Below, piece after piece: positions 16,802 to 25,897 of a DNA stretch of 64,000 nucleotides. Numbering within the stretch: the first letter of the stretch is position 1; the number at the start of each line of letters is the position of its first letter. This DNA comes from JAUHWL01 sp964416385. GTDB taxonomy: Bacteria; Bacteroidota; Bacteroidia; Flavobacteriales; Schleiferiaceae. Made by a program: the position numbers and the translations under genes. Where the stretch lies: positions 13,604-77,603 of the forward strand of contig CAYQDW010000005.1 in the NCBI GenBank assembly GCA_964416385.1, read 5' to 3'. The notes under the pieces are model-generated. The model searched no databases and was not told the DNA's origin. It saw nothing but the letters and a program-made list of their open reading frames with translations.

Positions 16802-18232
16802 CTATAGCCCAAATGCGAAGTAATCTGCCCGGCCATTAGGATGAAATCCTTGAATTAAAACACCATCTCCCTGACCAAGTTTGGCAACAAGCTCGTGAAT
16901 ATCTTCTACAGCTTCTACAAATTGATTATTGACTTTTACAATAATGAAGTCTTTAGGCACACCAGCTTTGGCCAGTTTTCCAACACCCGGGTCAACGACT
17001 TTTACGCCAAAGCGCAATCCAAAGTTTCGCTTTTCATCGGGTGTTAAAGGCTCAAAACGCGCGCCTAAAAGTTGTTCGGTCGTCATTTCCTCTTTAGAAA
17101 CCAAATCTGTAGTTCCTTGCTTATTGCGCAGCACCACATCAAATTCTTTTAACTTCTTGCCACGGTAAACCGTTACTTTAATTTTATCACCGGGTCTTTT
17201 ACGGCCAATTTTTTCAGTAAGCTCGGCCACCTTTGTAACAGCATCTCCATCTATTTTAACTATCACATCACCGCGCTCAATACCAGCTTCTGCGGCAGCC
17301 CCATTGCTTGGAACTTCTATAATGTATACACCAGAATTGGTACTTAGCTCTTGCTCTTTTGCTAATTCTGCCGAAACATTAGCAATGTTTACACCTAAAA
17401 ACGCACGTTGTACCGTTCCGTAAGCAATTAAGTCGTCTACCACTTTACGCACAATGTTACTCGGCACAGCAAAAGAATAGCCTTCAAAGCTCCCCGTGTG
17501 GGTAGAGATGGCTGTATTTATACCAATTAACTGACCGCGCGTATTTACTAAAGCGCCCCCGCTATTACCCGGGTTTACAGCTGCATCTGTTTGAATAAAA
17601 GATTCAATAGCGGTACGGTCGTTAATAATATTTATGTTTCGTCCTTTAGCGCTTATTATTCCGGCTGTAACCGTTGATGTTAAATTAAAAGGGTTGCCCA
17701 CAGCCAGCACCCACTCCCCTAGCCGTACATCATCAGAATTAGCAAAAGATAAAGGCACAAGGTCATCGGCCTTAATCTTCAATAGCGCAATATCTGATGC
17801 TGGATCGGCACCAATTAATTCCGCCTCAAAAGAGCGATTGTCGTTTAAATTAACCTTGATCGTTTTTGCTCCATCAATAACATGATTATTGGTAACAATA
17901 TAGCCATCTTCAGAAATGATCACGCCAGAACCACTACCCTCTACCGTATTAGGCCCTTGGCTTCTTCCACCATAAAAGAACTCTTCCCATGGGCTACGCT
18001 GCCTTTGCACTGACACGTTTACGTGCACAACGCTATTCACTGACAATTCGGCAGCGGCCGCAAAATCATCTACTTGTAGGGGTTTTTGATTAGCCGTTTT
18101 AACATTGACATAACCTGGTGAATTTTCTTGAATAACAACTTGCCTAGGTTGCTGAAAAAAAGTGAGATAAACACCTAATACAAGTCCACTTGCGATAGTA
18201 GCCATCAAAAATGTTCTGATATTTTGTTTCAT
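16802..18232 (-). CDS. DegP/HtrA-type periplasmic serine protease
   Basis: The 476-residue protein degrades or refolds damaged envelope proteins. An N-terminal hydrophobic segment (7-25) acts as signal or anchor. The trypsin-like domain has the triad His117 (TNNHVID), Asp147 (ASDIALLK) and Ser224 (GNSGGAL). Two PDZ domains follow (about 265-360 and 385-470), the first with GVYIIEVPSNGAAAEAG, the second more divergent, with KDFIIVKVNN. The order is that of Do/DegQ proteases. No sigma-E-like or two-component gene is next to it. A terminator lies after it. Confidence 0.95.
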   Translation of the reverse strand: MKQNIRTFLMATIASGLVLGVYLTFFQQPRQVVIQENSPGYVNVKTANQKPLQVDDFAAAAELSVNSVVHVNVSVQRQRSPWEEFFYGGRSQGPNTVEGSGSGVIISEDGYIVTNNHVIDGAKTIKVNLNDNRSFEAELIGADPASDIALLKIKADDLVPLSFANSDDVRLGEWVLAVGNPFNLTSTVTAGIISAKGRNINIINDRTAIESFIQTDAAVNPGNSGGALVNTRGQLIGINTAISTHTGSFEGYSFAVPSNIVRKVVDDLIAYGTVQRAFLGVNIANVSAELAKEQELSTNSGVYIIEVPSNGAAAEAGIERGDVIVKIDGDAVTKVAELTEKIGRKRPGDKIKVTVYRGKKLKEFDVVLRNKQGTTDLVSKEEMTTEQLLGARFEPLTPDEKRNFGLRFGVKVVDPGVGKLAKAGVPKDFIIVKVNNQFVEAVEDIHELVAKLGQGDGVLIQGFHPNGRADYFAFGL

Positions 18233-18337
18233 CGTTTGTATGTTTTTTTGTGAAGAAATTCAAAAGCCATACCACGTAAACGCATCAAACTTTTCAATGT
18301 TATTTTATTAACAAGGTCTTAACGTAATTCAAATTCA

Positions 18338-18751
18338 TTAAAGATGATCAAAATATGGCTGCAAGATGTCAATCAACTCTTTTGGCGGTCGTTTTGGGCG
18401 CATGGTTTTTTGGTCTACAAAAACCAGTGAAACAGAACCAGTGGTTAGTAAATCACCTGCAGCATTTCTTACTTCATGTGCAAATTCTATCCTTGCTCCT
18501 TCAAGGGTTTTTATGGTGCTATGCACAGTTAGTAAATCATCGTATTTAGCTGCTTTGTGGTAATTAATTTGAAGCTGTGTAACCGGAAGCAATGTTCCAG
18601 CAAGTTCCATATCACGATAAGAGATTCCCAGTTCGCGCAAAGCTTCTACTCTGCCAATTTCAAAGTATTGTGGATATACACCGTAGTAGACGATACCCAT
18701 TTGGTCTGTTTCTGCATAGCGCACGCGCACACTACTTACCGCTTTGTACAT
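18338..18751 (-). CDS. Acyl-CoA thioesterase, YbgC/FadM hot-dog family
   Basis: The 137-residue protein has the 4HBT hot-dog fold: VRYAETDQMGIVYYGVYPQYFE with catalytic Asp16 and the long helix GRVEALRELG, then the strands ARIEFAHEVRNAAG. Members cleave short or medium acyl-CoA or acyl-ACP thioesters in the cytoplasm. It diverges from dnaA, and I recall a thioesterase gene next to dnaA in other Bacteroidota. The physiological substrate is unknown. Confidence 0.9.
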   Translation of the reverse strand: MYKAVSSVRVRYAETDQMGIVYYGVYPQYFEIGRVEALRELGISYRDMELAGTLLPVTQLQINYHKAAKYDDLLTVHSTIKTLEGARIEFAHEVRNAAGDLLTTGSVSLVFVDQKTMRPKRPPKELIDILQPYFDHL

Positions 18752-18871
18752 TAACCGTTGATTTTGAGTGACTTAGTGTTATTAGCACAACAAATTGTGA
18801 TATTGAAGGTGAATAATTTGAGTAAAAAAAAGTGAAGAAACAAGTTGGTTCTAGCTTTTTTGCAAACTTTT

Positions 18872-18880
18872 TTATCCACA
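18872..18880 (+). promoter_or_regulatory. DnaA box upstream of dnaA
   Basis: TTATCCACA is a perfect match to the DnaA box, in the AT-rich 237-bp region between the thioesterase and dnaA. It may autoregulate dnaA. I see only one perfect box here, so an origin is not proven. Confidence 0.7.
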
Positions 18881-18988
18881 TTTTTGGGCCTGCAAATAAG
18901 CACTTATTTAACCTCTGTATTCACAGTGTAAAGGTGGTAAGTGTAGCCAAAAAGTTTAACACGCTTTAAAACCAAGGAGATTTTTTTC

Positions 18989-20422
18989 ATGGAAAAAACT
19001 GCCGAAGCCGTTTGGAATAACGCATTAGTTTTTATTAAGGATAACATTAACGAACAAAGTTTTAAAACGTGGTTTATACCAATTAGACCTATCAAATTAC
19101 AAGGTAAAGTATTGACCATACAAGTGCCAAGTAAATTCTTCTATGAATGGTTAGAAGAAAATTACATCAAACTGCTAAAATCAGCCATTACTAAAGAGTT
19201 AGGTAAAGATGCCAAGTTGGTATACAGCATTGTTATGGAGAACACCTATGGCAACGCCAACCCGTATACCGTAAAAATACCAAGTAGCAACAGGCCGCCT
19301 TTAAAAAACCCACAAGTTGCGATGCCAGTAGAAATTGGCGGGCAAGAAGGCATTCGTAATCCTTTTGTGATTCCAGGTCTAAAAAAGGTACACGTAGAAA
19401 GCCAGCTTAACCCCAACTACACTTTTGAGAACTTTGTTGAAGGTGATTGCAACAGACTCGCACGCAGTGCAGGATTTGCTGTTGCAAACAAACCTGGTGG
19501 CACTTCTTTCAATCCATTGCTTATTTATGGTGGCGTTGGTTTAGGAAAAACGCATTTAGCCCATGCCATTGGTATTGAAATAAAAGATAGATACCCCGAA
19601 AAAACTGTTCTGTATGTAAGTGCAGAAAAGTTTACGCAACAATTCATAGATGCAATCAGAAATAACAGCAAGAACGACTTCGTTCACTTTTACGAAATGC
19701 TTGATGTTTTGATCATAGATGATGTACAATCTTTATCGGGAAAAGAAAAAACCCAAGATGTTTTCTTTGAAATCTTTAACCACTTACATCAGCACGGTAA
19801 GCAAGTCATCTTAACTTCAGATCGTGCGCCTGTAGATTTACAAGGCATGGAGCAACGCCTGCTAAGTAGATTTAAATGGGGATTGAGTGCTGATTTGCAA
19901 AAACCTGATTTAGAAACGCGCATCGCTATTTTAGATAAAAAGCTATACAATGATGGTATAGACATGCCAGAAGATGTTGTAGAATATCTGGCTTATAGCA
20001 TCAATAGTAATGTGCGCGAATTAGAGGGTGCATTGATTTCGTTATTGGCACAGTCTTCACTGAACAAGAAAAAAATCACCATTGATTTAGCTAGGCAAAT
20101 GATTGATAAGTTCGTGAAAAATACCACACGCGAACTTAGCATAGACTATATACAAAAAGTTGTTTGCGACTATTTTGACATGCCTATAGATCTTATAAAA
20201 AGTAAAACGCGCAAGCGCGAAATTGTACAAGCGCGCCAGTTAACCATGTACTTTGCAAAGCAGCTCACCAAAAATAGCTTGGCTACCATTGGTGCACAAT
20301 GCGGAAATAAAGATCACGCAACAGTACTGCATGCGTGCAGAACGGTTAATAATTTGGCGGAAACAGATAAACGTTTTAGAACATACGTTGATGATCTACG
20401 AAAAAAGCTAACACTAGCATAA
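18989..20422 (+). CDS. dnaA: Chromosomal replication initiator DnaA
   Basis: DnaA binds DnaA boxes at oriC and opens the duplex. The 477-residue protein shows the N-terminal DnaB-interaction domain (AVWNNALVFIKDNI), a short linker (about 90-135), the AAA+ domain with Walker A GGVGLGKTH (181-189) and Walker B LIIDDVQ (241-247), and the C-terminal DNA-binding domain with the signature DHATVLHACRTV. A rare clear Shine-Dalgarno AAGGAG at 18974-18979 lies 9 bp before the ATG. A perfect DnaA box is upstream and a strong terminator follows. Confidence 0.98.
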   Translation: MEKTAEAVWNNALVFIKDNINEQSFKTWFIPIRPIKLQGKVLTIQVPSKFFYEWLEENYIKLLKSAITKELGKDAKLVYSIVMENTYGNANPYTVKIPSSNRPPLKNPQVAMPVEIGGQEGIRNPFVIPGLKKVHVESQLNPNYTFENFVEGDCNRLARSAGFAVANKPGGTSFNPLLIYGGVGLGKTHLAHAIGIEIKDRYPEKTVLYVSAEKFTQQFIDAIRNNSKNDFVHFYEMLDVLIIDDVQSLSGKEKTQDVFFEIFNHLHQHGKQVILTSDRAPVDLQGMEQRLLSRFKWGLSADLQKPDLETRIAILDKKLYNDGIDMPEDVVEYLAYSINSNVRELEGALISLLAQSSLNKKKITIDLARQMIDKFVKNTTRELSIDYIQKVVCDYFDMPIDLIKSKTRKREIVQARQLTMYFAKQLTKNSLATIGAQCGNKDHATVLHACRTVNNLAETDKRFRTYVDDLRKKLTLA

Positions 20423-20427
20423 ACCTT

Positions 20428-20455
20428 AAGCCTCATTTTATGAGGCTTTTTTTTG
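20428..20455 (+). terminator. Intrinsic terminator of dnaA
   Basis: AAGCCTCAT (20428-20436), 3-base loop, ATGAGGCTT (20440-20448), then a run of T. It starts 6 bp after the dnaA stop. Confidence 0.9.
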
Positions 20456-20642
20456 CTTTAACAATCCCTTTGTTTTTTGGGGAATGAATTCAAAATCACT
20501 CCCCATGCATCCTTACATAAAACTGAACCATCATCTTGAAAAAGGTGATTTATAGACCACTAAACTCAATAGCTTCAACATTAGACGCTACCTTTTTTAA
20601 AAACGAATCAAACTGTATCTTCCGCTTATTATCTTCGTACAC

Positions 20643-21104
20643 ATGAAAATATTAATGGTTTGCTTAGGCAATATTTGTCGTAGCCCAATGGCAGAAGGCA
20701 TACTTCGCGCAAAGAGTACCCACCTACAAATTGAAGTTGATTCAGCTGGCACCAGCAGTTATCATTACGGAGAAAACCCTGATGTGCGTGCTGTACATAC
20801 ACTTCGTAAAAAAGGCATAAACATCAGCAACCTTATTGCAAGACAGTTTACCACGGCAGATTTTGATGCCTTTGATATCATTTTTACAATGGATAAGAGC
20901 AACTATGATAATGTTATTGCTTTGGCACGCTCTAACCAAGACAAACAAAAAGTGAGGATGCTGGTAAATGAACTACATCCAGGCAGCAACGGCGAAGTAC
21001 CTGACCCGTATTTTGGCGGAGATCAAGGGTTTGAAGATGTTTATAACCTAATAGATGAAGCCACCGACAAATTTTTAATGCGACTGCAAAATGAAGTTCA
21101 ATAA
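20643..21104 (+). CDS. Low-molecular-weight protein tyrosine phosphatase
   Basis: The 153-residue protein begins with the P-loop CLGNICRS (nucleophile Cys7, Arg13) and has the general acid Asp121 in PDPYFGG, as in LMW-PTPs. These dephosphorylate phosphotyrosine, often on polysaccharide-export kinases. No such kinase is nearby. Placement between dnaA and the tetrapyrrole-methylase-family gene, with which it overlaps by 14 bp, suggests co-translation of those two. Confidence 0.93.
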   Translation: MKILMVCLGNICRSPMAEGILRAKSTHLQIEVDSAGTSSYHYGENPDVRAVHTLRKKGINISNLIARQFTTADFDAFDIIFTMDKSNYDNVIALARSNQDKQKVRMLVNELHPGSNGEVPDPYFGGDQGFEDVYNLIDEATDKFLMRLQNEVQ

Positions 21105-21801
21105 AGGCATTCTCTATCTCATTCCAAATTTATTAGGCGATTGTGAACCATTAGAAGTGCTGCCGCTAAGTGTTAAAAAAACAATTGACAGCATAGACCA
21201 CTATATCGTTGAAAATGAGAAAAGCGCCCGTGCATTTATTAAGCGCGTTGTTCCTAAAAAACCTCAGCCTGCACTCCATTTATACATCCTAAACAAATAC
21301 ACTGAACCAACTGAGTATAGCAGATTTTTAGATCCATGCCGAGCGGGAAAACCAGTGGGTATCATCAGCGAGGCTGGCGTGCCTTGCGTGGCAGACCCCG
21401 GCCAGGCCATTGTAGAAATAGCCCATAGAGATGGCATACGTGTACTGCCAATGGTAGGACCTAATTCTATACTACTTGCCCTTATGGCAAGCGGCATGAA
21501 TGGCCAAAGCTTTGCTTTTAATGGATACTTACCCATAGAGTCTAATGCCCGAAAAAAAGAACTGCGCAAACTAGAAGTACTGGTTAGAAAAGGTCAAACC
21601 CAAGTGTTCATGGAAACGCCCTATCGCAATATGAAAATGCTTGAAGATGTATTAATCGCCACAGATGACGCCATCAAGCTTTGTATTGCCGCAGACATTA
21701 GTTTACCTACTGAATTTATCCAAACCAAAACCATAAAGCAGTGGCGCAACAACCTGCCTAACCTACACAAAAGGCCTTGTATTTTTGTGTTGGGCACATA
21801 A
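21091..21801 (+). CDS. SAM-dependent methyltransferase, RsmI-like (tetrapyrrole methylase fold)
   Basis: The 236-residue protein carries the tetrapyrrole-methylase fold with ISEAGVPCVADPGQAIV, LPMVGPNSILLALMASG and VFMETPYRN. RsmI proper 2'-O-methylates C1402 of 16S rRNA; this shorter Bacteroidota form lacks the C-terminal extension of E. coli RsmI, so it may be a paralogue with related RNA activity. It overlaps the phosphatase gene by 14 bp. Convergent with the DPP11 gene across 43 bp. Confidence 0.8.
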   Translation: MKFNKGILYLIPNLLGDCEPLEVLPLSVKKTIDSIDHYIVENEKSARAFIKRVVPKKPQPALHLYILNKYTEPTEYSRFLDPCRAGKPVGIISEAGVPCVADPGQAIVEIAHRDGIRVLPMVGPNSILLALMASGMNGQSFAFNGYLPIESNARKKELRKLEVLVRKGQTQVFMETPYRNMKMLEDVLIATDDAIKLCIAADISLPTEFIQTKTIKQWRNNLPNLHKRPCIFVLGT

Positions 21802-21844
21802 AATACAATCAGAGAAAACTTAAAGCTATGCGCTTAAACCAAGA

Positions 21845-24001
21845 TTATTCATTGGTAAGTGTCATTTCATCTACCAGGTAGCCCGCACCAGCATATTTGT
21901 CGATTACAAAAAGTACATACCTAATATCAACCATGATGTTTCGGCAAATACTTCGATCAAAATTTAAATCGCTCATTGTTCCTTCCCAAACACGGTCAAA
22001 ATTCAGCCCTATCAATTCGCCTTTACCATTAAGCGCTGGGCTACCACTATTGCCGCCGCTGGTATGATTGCTTGCTATAAAGCACACTGGCATTTTATCG
22101 CCTTCACCATAACGGCCATAATCCTTTGTTTGGTAAAGTTCAAGCAAGCGCTGCGGCAAGTCGAATTCATAATCACCCGGTATATACTTGGCCATAACAC
22201 CATCAAGATAAGTTTGATAAGTGTAGTTAACTGCGTCTTTTGGTGAGTAACCCTCTACCACACCGTAAGTTAATCGCAATGTACTGTTGGCATCTGGGTA
22301 AAATTTTCGTTGCGTAAAAACGGCCATTTGTGCAGCCATATATTCACGCTGCAAGGCTTGTATCTGGGCATTTATACGATTATACTCAGGCATCACCTGG
22401 TTAACATAGCCGTCAAAAAAGTCCGTCATAACCAAAAAGGCAGGGTCATAATCTAGTATATGCTTTAACTCAAATGGCCTTTCAGCAAGCATTCTATTTA
22501 AATACGTAGCGCTGGTATCTTGGCTAAATATTGAATTGCTGTATATGGAATTGGCAAAGCCATTGTAATCCTTTTTGTTGAGTTGCTGATTGATGGCAAA
22601 ATTTTGCGCAATGAATTTCTTGTCCTGTTCCATGTATATTTCTATCAGGGCAGCCATAATTTCTTTATCCGCCGAGGCTTCAAAATCTGCATAAAATGCA
22701 TCTATTCCACCCGCCAAGCCAGATGCAGTGCGTTGTATGAGAACGGTGTCTGTTATAGGCGCATTTTGTAGCGCTCTAAAACGTTGCACAAAGCGCATAA
22801 GATCAGTGCCGATATAGCCAATTTCTATGAAATAATCACGCGCCACTGCCCACTGCTCTAGCTCATGATAATACACGTTTAGCTGCGGTAAAACTGTATT
22901 ATATTTTTCCCAAAGCACATCGTTTTTAGAGAGCTGATACATAAAATCTGCTTCATATCTGCGCTTTTTATCAATACCATTTGTTTCTTTAATACCAATG
23001 TTTTGACCAATCCATTTTTTCCAGGCGTTGCTTGTGCTCGCATATTTTGAGGCATATTTAATACGCAAAGCATCGCTTTGGCGCATACGGGCATCTAAAA
23101 GCTGCAACTTTGTTTCTCTAATGCGAATTTTCAAGACGTTTTGCACATTTACAATTTGATCAATAGCTGCTGCAGGAATATATTCTTGCGTACTACCCGG
23201 ATAACCAAAAACCATCGTAAATTCATCTTTCTTACGCGGAGCCAAACTCACCTTTAAATGGGTAATGGGTTGGTAGGGCACATTGGTCATACTTGGTGCG
23301 GCAGGATTGTTAGATGCATCCGCATAAATGCGAAAGATGGAAAAATCACCCGTGTGGCGCGGCCACATCCAGTTATCTGTGTCTGCACCATATTTACCAA
23401 TGCTGCTTGGCGGGGCACCTACCAAACGTACGTCTTGATAACGCTGTGTGGCAAGAAGAAAATAACGGTTACCCTCAAAAAAAGGCTTTATTGTAAAAAG
23501 GAGGTCACTTCCTGTTTTCTTTTCGAGGATGATACTACGCATATTGTCATCAATGATACGCTGCCGTTCACGGTTTGAAAGGCCATCATGAACACCTTTA
23601 AGCACATCATTGGTAACCTCTTCCATGTACTTTAAAAACTCTACATACAAATCAGGATTTTGTAATTCTTGCGCGTTATTCATGGCCCAAAAACCATGTT
23701 TTAGATAATCATTCTCTACCGAACTATGGCTTTGTATGGCGTCATATCCGCAATGATGATTGGTAAGAACTAAACCTTGAGAAGAAATAATTTCTCCGGT
23801 ACAAAATCCACCAAAATGAACAATAGCATCTTTTAAACTACTCTTATTGATGGCATAAATATCTTCTGCAGTAAGCTCTAAACCCATAGCTCTCATTTCT
23901 GCTTCATTGGCAGAAAGGAGCATCGGAATCCACATGCCTTCATTGGCCTGTGCGGTGTTTAACATCACTAAGGCTACCAATACCTGTGCGTACTTCTTCA
24001 T
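21845..24001 (-). CDS. S46 family dipeptidyl-peptidase, DPP11 type
   Basis: This periplasmic exopeptidase removes dipeptides from peptide N-termini. The start at ATG 24001 gives a standard signal peptide (MKKYAQVLVALVMLNTAQA), 718 residues. The catalytic triad is visible: His in TNHHCGYD (82-83), Asp in HTGDFSIFR, Ser652 in GGNSGSP. The specificity position carries Arg (about 670, NFDRVWEG), which in DPP11 selects Asp/Glu at P1, whereas DPP7 has Gly. S46 enzymes occur in amino-acid-fermenting or proteolytic Bacteroidota and related phyla. It diverges from a TlpA-like gene on mirrored promoters. Confidence 0.93.
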   Translation of the reverse strand: MKKYAQVLVALVMLNTAQANEGMWIPMLLSANEAEMRAMGLELTAEDIYAINKSSLKDAIVHFGGFCTGEIISSQGLVLTNHHCGYDAIQSHSSVENDYLKHGFWAMNNAQELQNPDLYVEFLKYMEEVTNDVLKGVHDGLSNRERQRIIDDNMRSIILEKKTGSDLLFTIKPFFEGNRYFLLATQRYQDVRLVGAPPSSIGKYGADTDNWMWPRHTGDFSIFRIYADASNNPAAPSMTNVPYQPITHLKVSLAPRKKDEFTMVFGYPGSTQEYIPAAAIDQIVNVQNVLKIRIRETKLQLLDARMRQSDALRIKYASKYASTSNAWKKWIGQNIGIKETNGIDKKRRYEADFMYQLSKNDVLWEKYNTVLPQLNVYYHELEQWAVARDYFIEIGYIGTDLMRFVQRFRALQNAPITDTVLIQRTASGLAGGIDAFYADFEASADKEIMAALIEIYMEQDKKFIAQNFAINQQLNKKDYNGFANSIYSNSIFSQDTSATYLNRMLAERPFELKHILDYDPAFLVMTDFFDGYVNQVMPEYNRINAQIQALQREYMAAQMAVFTQRKFYPDANSTLRLTYGVVEGYSPKDAVNYTYQTYLDGVMAKYIPGDYEFDLPQRLLELYQTKDYGRYGEGDKMPVCFIASNHTSGGNSGSPALNGKGELIGLNFDRVWEGTMSDLNFDRSICRNIMVDIRYVLFVIDKYAGAGYLVDEMTLTNE

Positions 24002-24021
24002 TATATGCTGGTGTTTAGTTA

Positions 24022-24072
24022 GCAAAAATAACTGCTATTAGTATTGCGGCCCGAGTTTGCGGTTATTTTTGC
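24022..24072. promoter_or_regulatory. Mirrored divergent promoters of the DPP11 and TlpA-like genes
   Basis: Plus strand: TTG (24044-24046), 17 bp, TATTTTTG (24064-24071), full match, 16 bp before the TlpA-like ATG. Minus strand: TATTTTTG (24030-24023), 21 bp before the DPP11 ATG. The two -7 boxes sit in an exact 11-bp inverted repeat, GCAAAAATAAC (24022-24032) and GTTATTTTTGC (24062-24072). Confidence 0.6.
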
Positions 24073-24087
24073 CACAAATACTATTAG

Positions 24088-25185
24088 ATGATGTTCTACA
24101 AATTAGCTCAAATTGCTGTAATCATAATTGGTTTAAGCGCCTGTACGCAAGAAAAGCAACCACAAAGCACCTTGAAAATTGAAACGCGTGCCATATCCGA
24201 TACAGAGATTAAAGTTAGCCTTGCTGATGCAGATTCAACGCTAATTACGGCACAACTGATAAACGGATCAACAACGATAACATTACCGATAAATCGGCCA
24301 AGAATGATAGTTGTTGAAATACCTAACCTTAGTAAACCTGTTGTGTTTTTTGCAGATATTAATGAGATGGTGCTTTCTATTAATGGCGAAAGTGATCCTG
24401 CAGCATTTACCGTAACTGGAAGCATGTACCAAGATTCTTTGGATGTTTTTGCGCGTATGCAACAGGCCAATAAAAACTATTTAGATATGTACAATAGTGC
24501 CTGGCAGCAAGCTATACAGGCCAGTGACTCTTTAACCATGCAATTTGCATACGCTAAACTTGATAGTGCATATTATGCGTTTGAGGATTACAAATTGGCT
24601 TTTGCCAAAAGAAATGGCATCATCGGTGCATTAATTGCCCAACGTTATCTATATGAGGCGTCATACAGTGATCTCAACGACATTTATGAAAATATACCTG
24701 TTCTTTTTCAAGAAGATGAACTTGTAAAAGACTTTAAAAAGCGTGTTGACATCTTAAAAAATACGCAAGTGGGTATGCGATTTACAGACATCACCCAAGC
24801 GGATACCACTGGTGCGCCTTTGAGTATAAGCGCTGTTTCTGGTAGCTATGTGTTGTTAGATTTTTGGGCGAGTTGGTGCGGCCCATGCCGGGCGGCAAAC
24901 CCTGATTTGGTTCAGATTTATAATGACTTTAAGGATAAAGGGTTACAAATTGTTGGCATTAGCTTAGACAACAATAAAGACAACTGGAAACGCGCCATAA
25001 ATACCGATGGCTTAACATGGTATCACATGAGCGATTTAAAAGGCTGGCAAAATGAAGGTGCCGAGGCTTACGGCATACGGTCTATTCCTCAAAGTATTCT
25101 GCTAGATCACCAAGGCTTTATTATCCAGAAAAATTTGTCTACAGAAGAATTGCGCAATTTCTTAGAAGACAATCTCAAAGATTAA
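24088..25185 (+). CDS. TlpA-like thioredoxin-fold lipoprotein
   Basis: The 365-residue protein is a lipoprotein (LSAC, Cys19) with an N-terminal DUF4369-like beta domain (about 25-115), a helical linker and a C-terminal thioredoxin domain (235-365) with WCGPC at 263-267 and the cis-Pro loop GIRSIPQSIL. Such TlpA/ResA-type proteins reduce disulfides in periplasmic proteins, for example in cytochrome c maturation. The window contains haem-c lipoproteins but no cytochrome maturation genes. A K+ channel gene begins one base after its stop. Confidence 0.92.
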   Translation: MMFYKLAQIAVIIIGLSACTQEKQPQSTLKIETRAISDTEIKVSLADADSTLITAQLINGSTTITLPINRPRMIVVEIPNLSKPVVFFADINEMVLSINGESDPAAFTVTGSMYQDSLDVFARMQQANKNYLDMYNSAWQQAIQASDSLTMQFAYAKLDSAYYAFEDYKLAFAKRNGIIGALIAQRYLYEASYSDLNDIYENIPVLFQEDELVKDFKKRVDILKNTQVGMRFTDITQADTTGAPLSISAVSGSYVLLDFWASWCGPCRAANPDLVQIYNDFKDKGLQIVGISLDNNKDNWKRAINTDGLTWYHMSDLKGWQNEGAEAYGIRSIPQSILLDHQGFIIQKNLSTEELRNFLEDNLKD

Positions 25186-25186
25186 T

Positions 25187-25837
25187 ATGAGGCTGTTCAA
25201 GCTCATTCAGCAAGATAAATATCATATCTTATTGGCTTCGTTATTGGTGTTTTTTCTCTCTATTGCGGCCATTACAAAAGACACTTGGTACACCAAACTT
25301 ATCATTTCTTTGGGTTTGGCCATTATCTTGGTAGCTGGCATAAACACTTTACAAAAGCGCAGTCTTAAACGCCTTGGTTGGGTTGTAGCTATTCTGTTTG
25401 TTACCCTAAACATTATTCATAACATTCATCCTATACCCTTTTTACATCTTACTTCTTTTTTGCTTTTCATTGGTCTGTTAAGCTTTGTAGAAATTGGCAT
25501 CATTAGGATGTTAATCTTGGCTAAGAGCGTTAAACCCAGTTTTATTATTGGCAGTATTGCGGGTTATCTTCTCATCAGTTTAAATCTTGCTTTTTTTATC
25601 TTAACTATTGATGGGGTGATTTTGGGGCACGCACTCTCGGTGCCAATACGCGAAATTGGTTTTCATGGCATTTTATATCATGCCCTTATTACCACAACTA
25701 CAGTTGGTTTTGGAGATGTTGTTCCAGCTCATCCATTTGTACAGATGGTTTCTGCGCTGGCAGCAGTGCTCGCACAATTTTATATTGCTGTTGTTGTTGC
25801 CGTTATTGTTTCTAAACTTCTGCGCCGCAATGCATAA
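25187..25837 (+). CDS. Potassium channel family membrane protein
   Basis: The 216-residue protein has about six hydrophobic segments (13-30, 36-52, 63-78, 86-108, 118-140, 186-209) and the K+ selectivity filter TTVGFGD at 171-177 between the last two. This is the pore unit of two-TM-type K+ channels behind four extra helices; no charged voltage-sensor S4 and no cytoplasmic RCK domain are visible. It is translationally close to the TlpA-like gene (1-base gap), which is probably coincidental as to function. A terminator follows. Confidence 0.88.
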   Translation: MRLFKLIQQDKYHILLASLLVFFLSIAAITKDTWYTKLIISLGLAIILVAGINTLQKRSLKRLGWVVAILFVTLNIIHNIHPIPFLHLTSFLLFIGLLSFVEIGIIRMLILAKSVKPSFIIGSIAGYLLISLNLAFFILTIDGVILGHALSVPIREIGFHGILYHALITTTTVGFGDVVPAHPFVQMVSALAAVLAQFYIAVVVAVIVSKLLRRNA

Positions 25838-25870
25838 AAAAAGCCACTTTCGTTAGTGAAAGTAGCTCTT
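25838..25870. terminator. Terminator between the K+ channel gene and ilvE
   Basis: AGCCACTTTC (25842-25851) pairs with GAAAGTAGCT (25858-25867) with one mismatch, preceded by a run of A that gives a T tract on the minus strand for ilvE. Confidence 0.7.
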
Positions 25871-25897
25871 CAAAGTTTATTGTTGGATTTTATTTTT

